Shown: positions 62,223 to 64,000 of the stretch, one piece after another
Position numbering within the stretch: position 1 is the first letter of the stretch
Layout: every line of letters begins with the position of its first letter
DNA from: Microbacterium esteraromaticum
GTDB lineage: Bacteria > Actinomycetota > Actinomycetes > Actinomycetales > Microbacteriaceae
Length of the DNA stretch: 64,000 nt
Direction: 5' to 3'
Assembly: GCF_016907315.1 (NCBI RefSeq)
Contig: NZ_JAFBBS010000001.1
Span: 1,798,001 to 1,862,000, forward strand
The notes under the pieces: model-generated
Told to the model about the DNA's origin: nothing
The model's database searches: none
What the model saw: only the letters and a program-made list of their open reading frames with translations
Program-made: the position numbers and the translations under genes

Positions 62223-63178
62223 TGGCGACGCCGCTTCAGAATCTGCCCCGCCGGAGCGACGGCGAGAGGCCAGACCCGTCGACGGTCGTGAACACGGTGC
62301 CGAAGCGCTCGAAGTGGCGCCGCAGCATGAGCCAGCCGCGCAGCTTCGCCGCGCGGATCGTGCTGACGATCATCCTCGTCGGCTTCGGGCTGCTGTTCCT
62401 CTACCCGTTCGCGTGGCTGCTCGCGGCGAGCTTCAAGCCCCGCGGCGAGGTGTTCGACAACTCGCTGATCCCGAAGACGTTCGTTCCCGAGAACTACATC
62501 GAGGTGTGGAACCAGCTGCCGCTGATGAGCTGGCTCTGGAACAGCGTCGCGATCGCCCTGCTCGCCGCCACCGCGGTGGCCGTGTCGAGCTCGATCGTCG
62601 CCTTCGGCTTCGCGTACTTCAAGTTCCCCGGGCGGGGGCTGCTGTTCGGCCTGGTGCTCGCGACCATGATGCTGCCCGGCGCCGTGACCATGATCCCGAT
62701 CTACCTGATCTGGAAGGAGACTGGGCTGCTGGGCACCTGGGTGCCGCTGTGGGGCATGAACCTGTTCGGCTCGGCCTTCTACATCTTCCTGCAGCGCCAG
62801 TTCTATCTCGGGCTGCCTCGCGAGCTGTTCGAGGCCGCGCGCCTCGACGGCGCGAGCTACTGGGGCCTGTTCTGGCGCATCGCGATGCCGCTGTCGGTGC
62901 CGTCGTTCGTGATCGTGTTCCTGTTCGAGTTCCAGGCGAGCTGGAACAACCTGTACTCGGCGCTGATCTACCTGAACGCCGGCTCTGTCGACGAGTTCAC
63001 CGCGCCGCTCGGCATCGCCTACGCCATGACCAAGTACAGCCCGACGGCCGGCGGCCACGGCGACTACCAGTACGTGATGGTCGCTTCACTCATCGTCACG
63101 GTGCCGATGCTCATCCTGTTCGCGTTCGGGCAGCGGTACTTCATCGAAGGCGTCGCGACGCAGGGGCGCAAGGGCTGA
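62222..63178 (+). CDS. Carbohydrate ABC transporter permease 2 (MalG/UgpE type)
   Basis: 318 residues, six helices, N-terminal 50-residue hydrophilic stretch. EAA loop LPRELFEAARLDGASYWGLFWRIAMPLSVP. Shares one base (TGATG) with permease 1, so tightly coupled. Confidence 0.93.
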   Translation: MATPLQNLPRRSDGERPDPSTVVNTVPKRSKWRRSMSQPRSFAARIVLTIILVGFGLLFLYPFAWLLAASFKPRGEVFDNSLIPKTFVPENYIEVWNQLPLMSWLWNSVAIALLAATAVAVSSSIVAFGFAYFKFPGRGLLFGLVLATMMLPGAVTMIPIYLIWKETGLLGTWVPLWGMNLFGSAFYIFLQRQFYLGLPRELFEAARLDGASYWGLFWRIAMPLSVPSFVIVFLFEFQASWNNLYSALIYLNAGSVDEFTAPLGIAYAMTKYSPTAGGHGDYQYVMVASLIVTVPMLILFAFGQRYFIEGVATQGRKG

Positions 63179-63275
63179 ACAGGGCCGGCGTATCACAGCA
63201 TCCGGATGGGGAATCCGGGACGGGAGAGAACCGCGGCGGAGCACAGCGACCGCCGCCAGACCGAGAGGGAAGAAG

Positions 63276-64000
63276 ATGCACAAGCGCATTCTGGGAATCG
63301 CGGCGATCGTCGCGGCATCCGCTGTCGTGCTCACCGGCTGCGGAGGGGGTGGGGATGCCTCTGACATGGCCGACGAGGTCGACTGGGGCGCCAAGGCCAC
63401 CGGCGACCTGAAGGCCTGGGGATTCGAGAACGCCGACGATGTCGGACAGTCGCGTCTCGACTACGCTGCAGAGCAGCTGAAGGACGTCAAGGTCGACCTC
63501 GACGCGACGGCCTTCGACGCGCAGAAGTTCACCACGCGCCTCGCGGGCGGCAACGTGCCCGACGTCGTGCAGATGGACCGCCGGTACGTCACCACCTATG
63601 CGGCGCAGGGCCTCATCATGCCGCTCGACGAATGCCTCGACGAGCAGGACGTGAAGCCGCGCGAGCACTGGTACCCGTTCGTCGTCGACGACGTGACCTA
63701 CGACGACGAGATCTGGGCGGTGCCGCAGTTCTACCAGCCGCCGGCGATCATGCTGAACAAGAAGGTGCTCGACGAGGCGGGGGTGAAGGCCGAGGACTTC
63801 GACACCTCCAAGCCCGACGTGCTGCTCGAGGCGATCGGCAAGATCTATCAGGAAGAGGGCGGGGTGCCCAAGCGGCTCGGCTTCGATCCGCAGGCCACCG
63901 GCCAGAGCGGACTGTGGATCCTCGGGATGGGCGGGCAGCTCAACGACGAGAAGGGCGCCCCGACGCTCGACGACGAGAGCAACATCGCGGGCATCGAGAT
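63276..64000 (+). CDS. Carbohydrate ABC transporter substrate-binding lipoprotein (C-terminus outside window)
   Basis: The first 241 residues of a family-1 extracellular binding protein. Signal peptide ends in VLTGC (lipid Cys22), followed by a Gly linker. Typical segments are DAQKFTTRLAGGNVPDVVQMDRRYVTTYAAQGLIMPLDEC and IWAVPQFYQPPAIMLNKKVLDEAG. GAGAGGGAAG precedes the ATG. It captures the sugar for the two permeases; the specificity is unknown but the neighbouring amino-sugar operon makes an aminosugar or disaccharide plausible. Cut by the window end. Confidence 0.92.
   Translation, partial: MHKRILGIAAIVAASAVVLTGCGGGGDASDMADEVDWGAKATGDLKAWGFENADDVGQSRLDYAAEQLKDVKVDLDATAFDAQKFTTRLAGGNVPDVVQMDRRYVTTYAAQGLIMPLDECLDEQDVKPREHWYPFVVDDVTYDDEIWAVPQFYQPPAIMLNKKVLDEAGVKAEDFDTSKPDVLLEAIGKIYQEEGGVPKRLGFDPQATGQSGLWILGMGGQLNDEKGAPTLDDESNIAGIE

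Overview
The window is one contiguous piece of a high-GC actinobacterial chromosome. Very high GC at third codon positions, frequent GTG starts and ATGA/GTGA gene overlaps fit this. So do a NucS mismatch endonuclease, an MrpA fused to MrpB, and the protein repertoire. Together these point to Microbacteriaceae, most likely Microbacterium or a close relative; the genus is inferred. I see no rRNA, tRNA, CRISPR array, prophage or intact insertion sequence.

Layout. 1-9.4 kb: a truncated carboxylate-amine ligase, CsbD, a two-gene membrane/zincin operon, a cold-shock gene with a long structured upstream region, a HAD phosphatase, a lipoprotein, nucS, and an MFS exporter divergent from its LacI-type regulator, then an aldo/keto reductase. 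9.5-15.8 kb: a complete six-gene Mrp Na+/H+ antiporter operon (A-B fusion, C, D, E, F, G). 15.9-25.3 kb: alpha/beta hydrolase, penicillin-acylase-type Ntn hydrolase, and a TetR operon with two large YhgE/Pip membrane proteins behind a 32-nt palindromic operator. 25.5-31.4 kb: argG, ZIP transporter, BadF-type sugar kinase plus acetyl-xylan-esterase, and a FAD/Rieske oxidoreductase. 31.6-35.4 kb: a lower-GC cassette with a lipid-anchored sortase-like protein, a processive GT2 glycosyltransferase and a 61-aa mini sorting-signal protein, divergent from a LuxR-type regulator. 35.7-43.3 kb: a TetR/membrane-protein pair and a seven-gene MoxR-DUF58-VWA operon. 43.4-55.3 kb: small lipoprotein, Pr6Pr and EamA membrane proteins, purA, a lactonase, a flavin disulfide reductase, an osmoprotectant ABC operon introduced by an 11-codon leader ORF, an AI-2E-family permease, a YTD-repeat protein and chorismate mutase. 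55.5-64 kb: an amino-sugar catabolic operon (SIS, ROK, PfkB, class II aldolase, DeoR), a phosphotransferase, and the start of a carbohydrate ABC operon cut by the window end.

Functional themes are cell-envelope construction, ion and osmotic homeostasis, and sugar/amino-sugar use. The two least ordinary things are the sortase/GT2/mini-anchor/LuxR cassette and a dispersed repeat family. That family has five copies of about 85 nt with inverted ends GTTCACAACTCAGGA/TCCTGAGTTGTGAAC, and every copy sits within about 80 nt downstream of a stop codon. Other intergenic structures include a 153-nt inverted repeat, a fourfold CACCACTT element, and operator palindromes at several regulator promoters.
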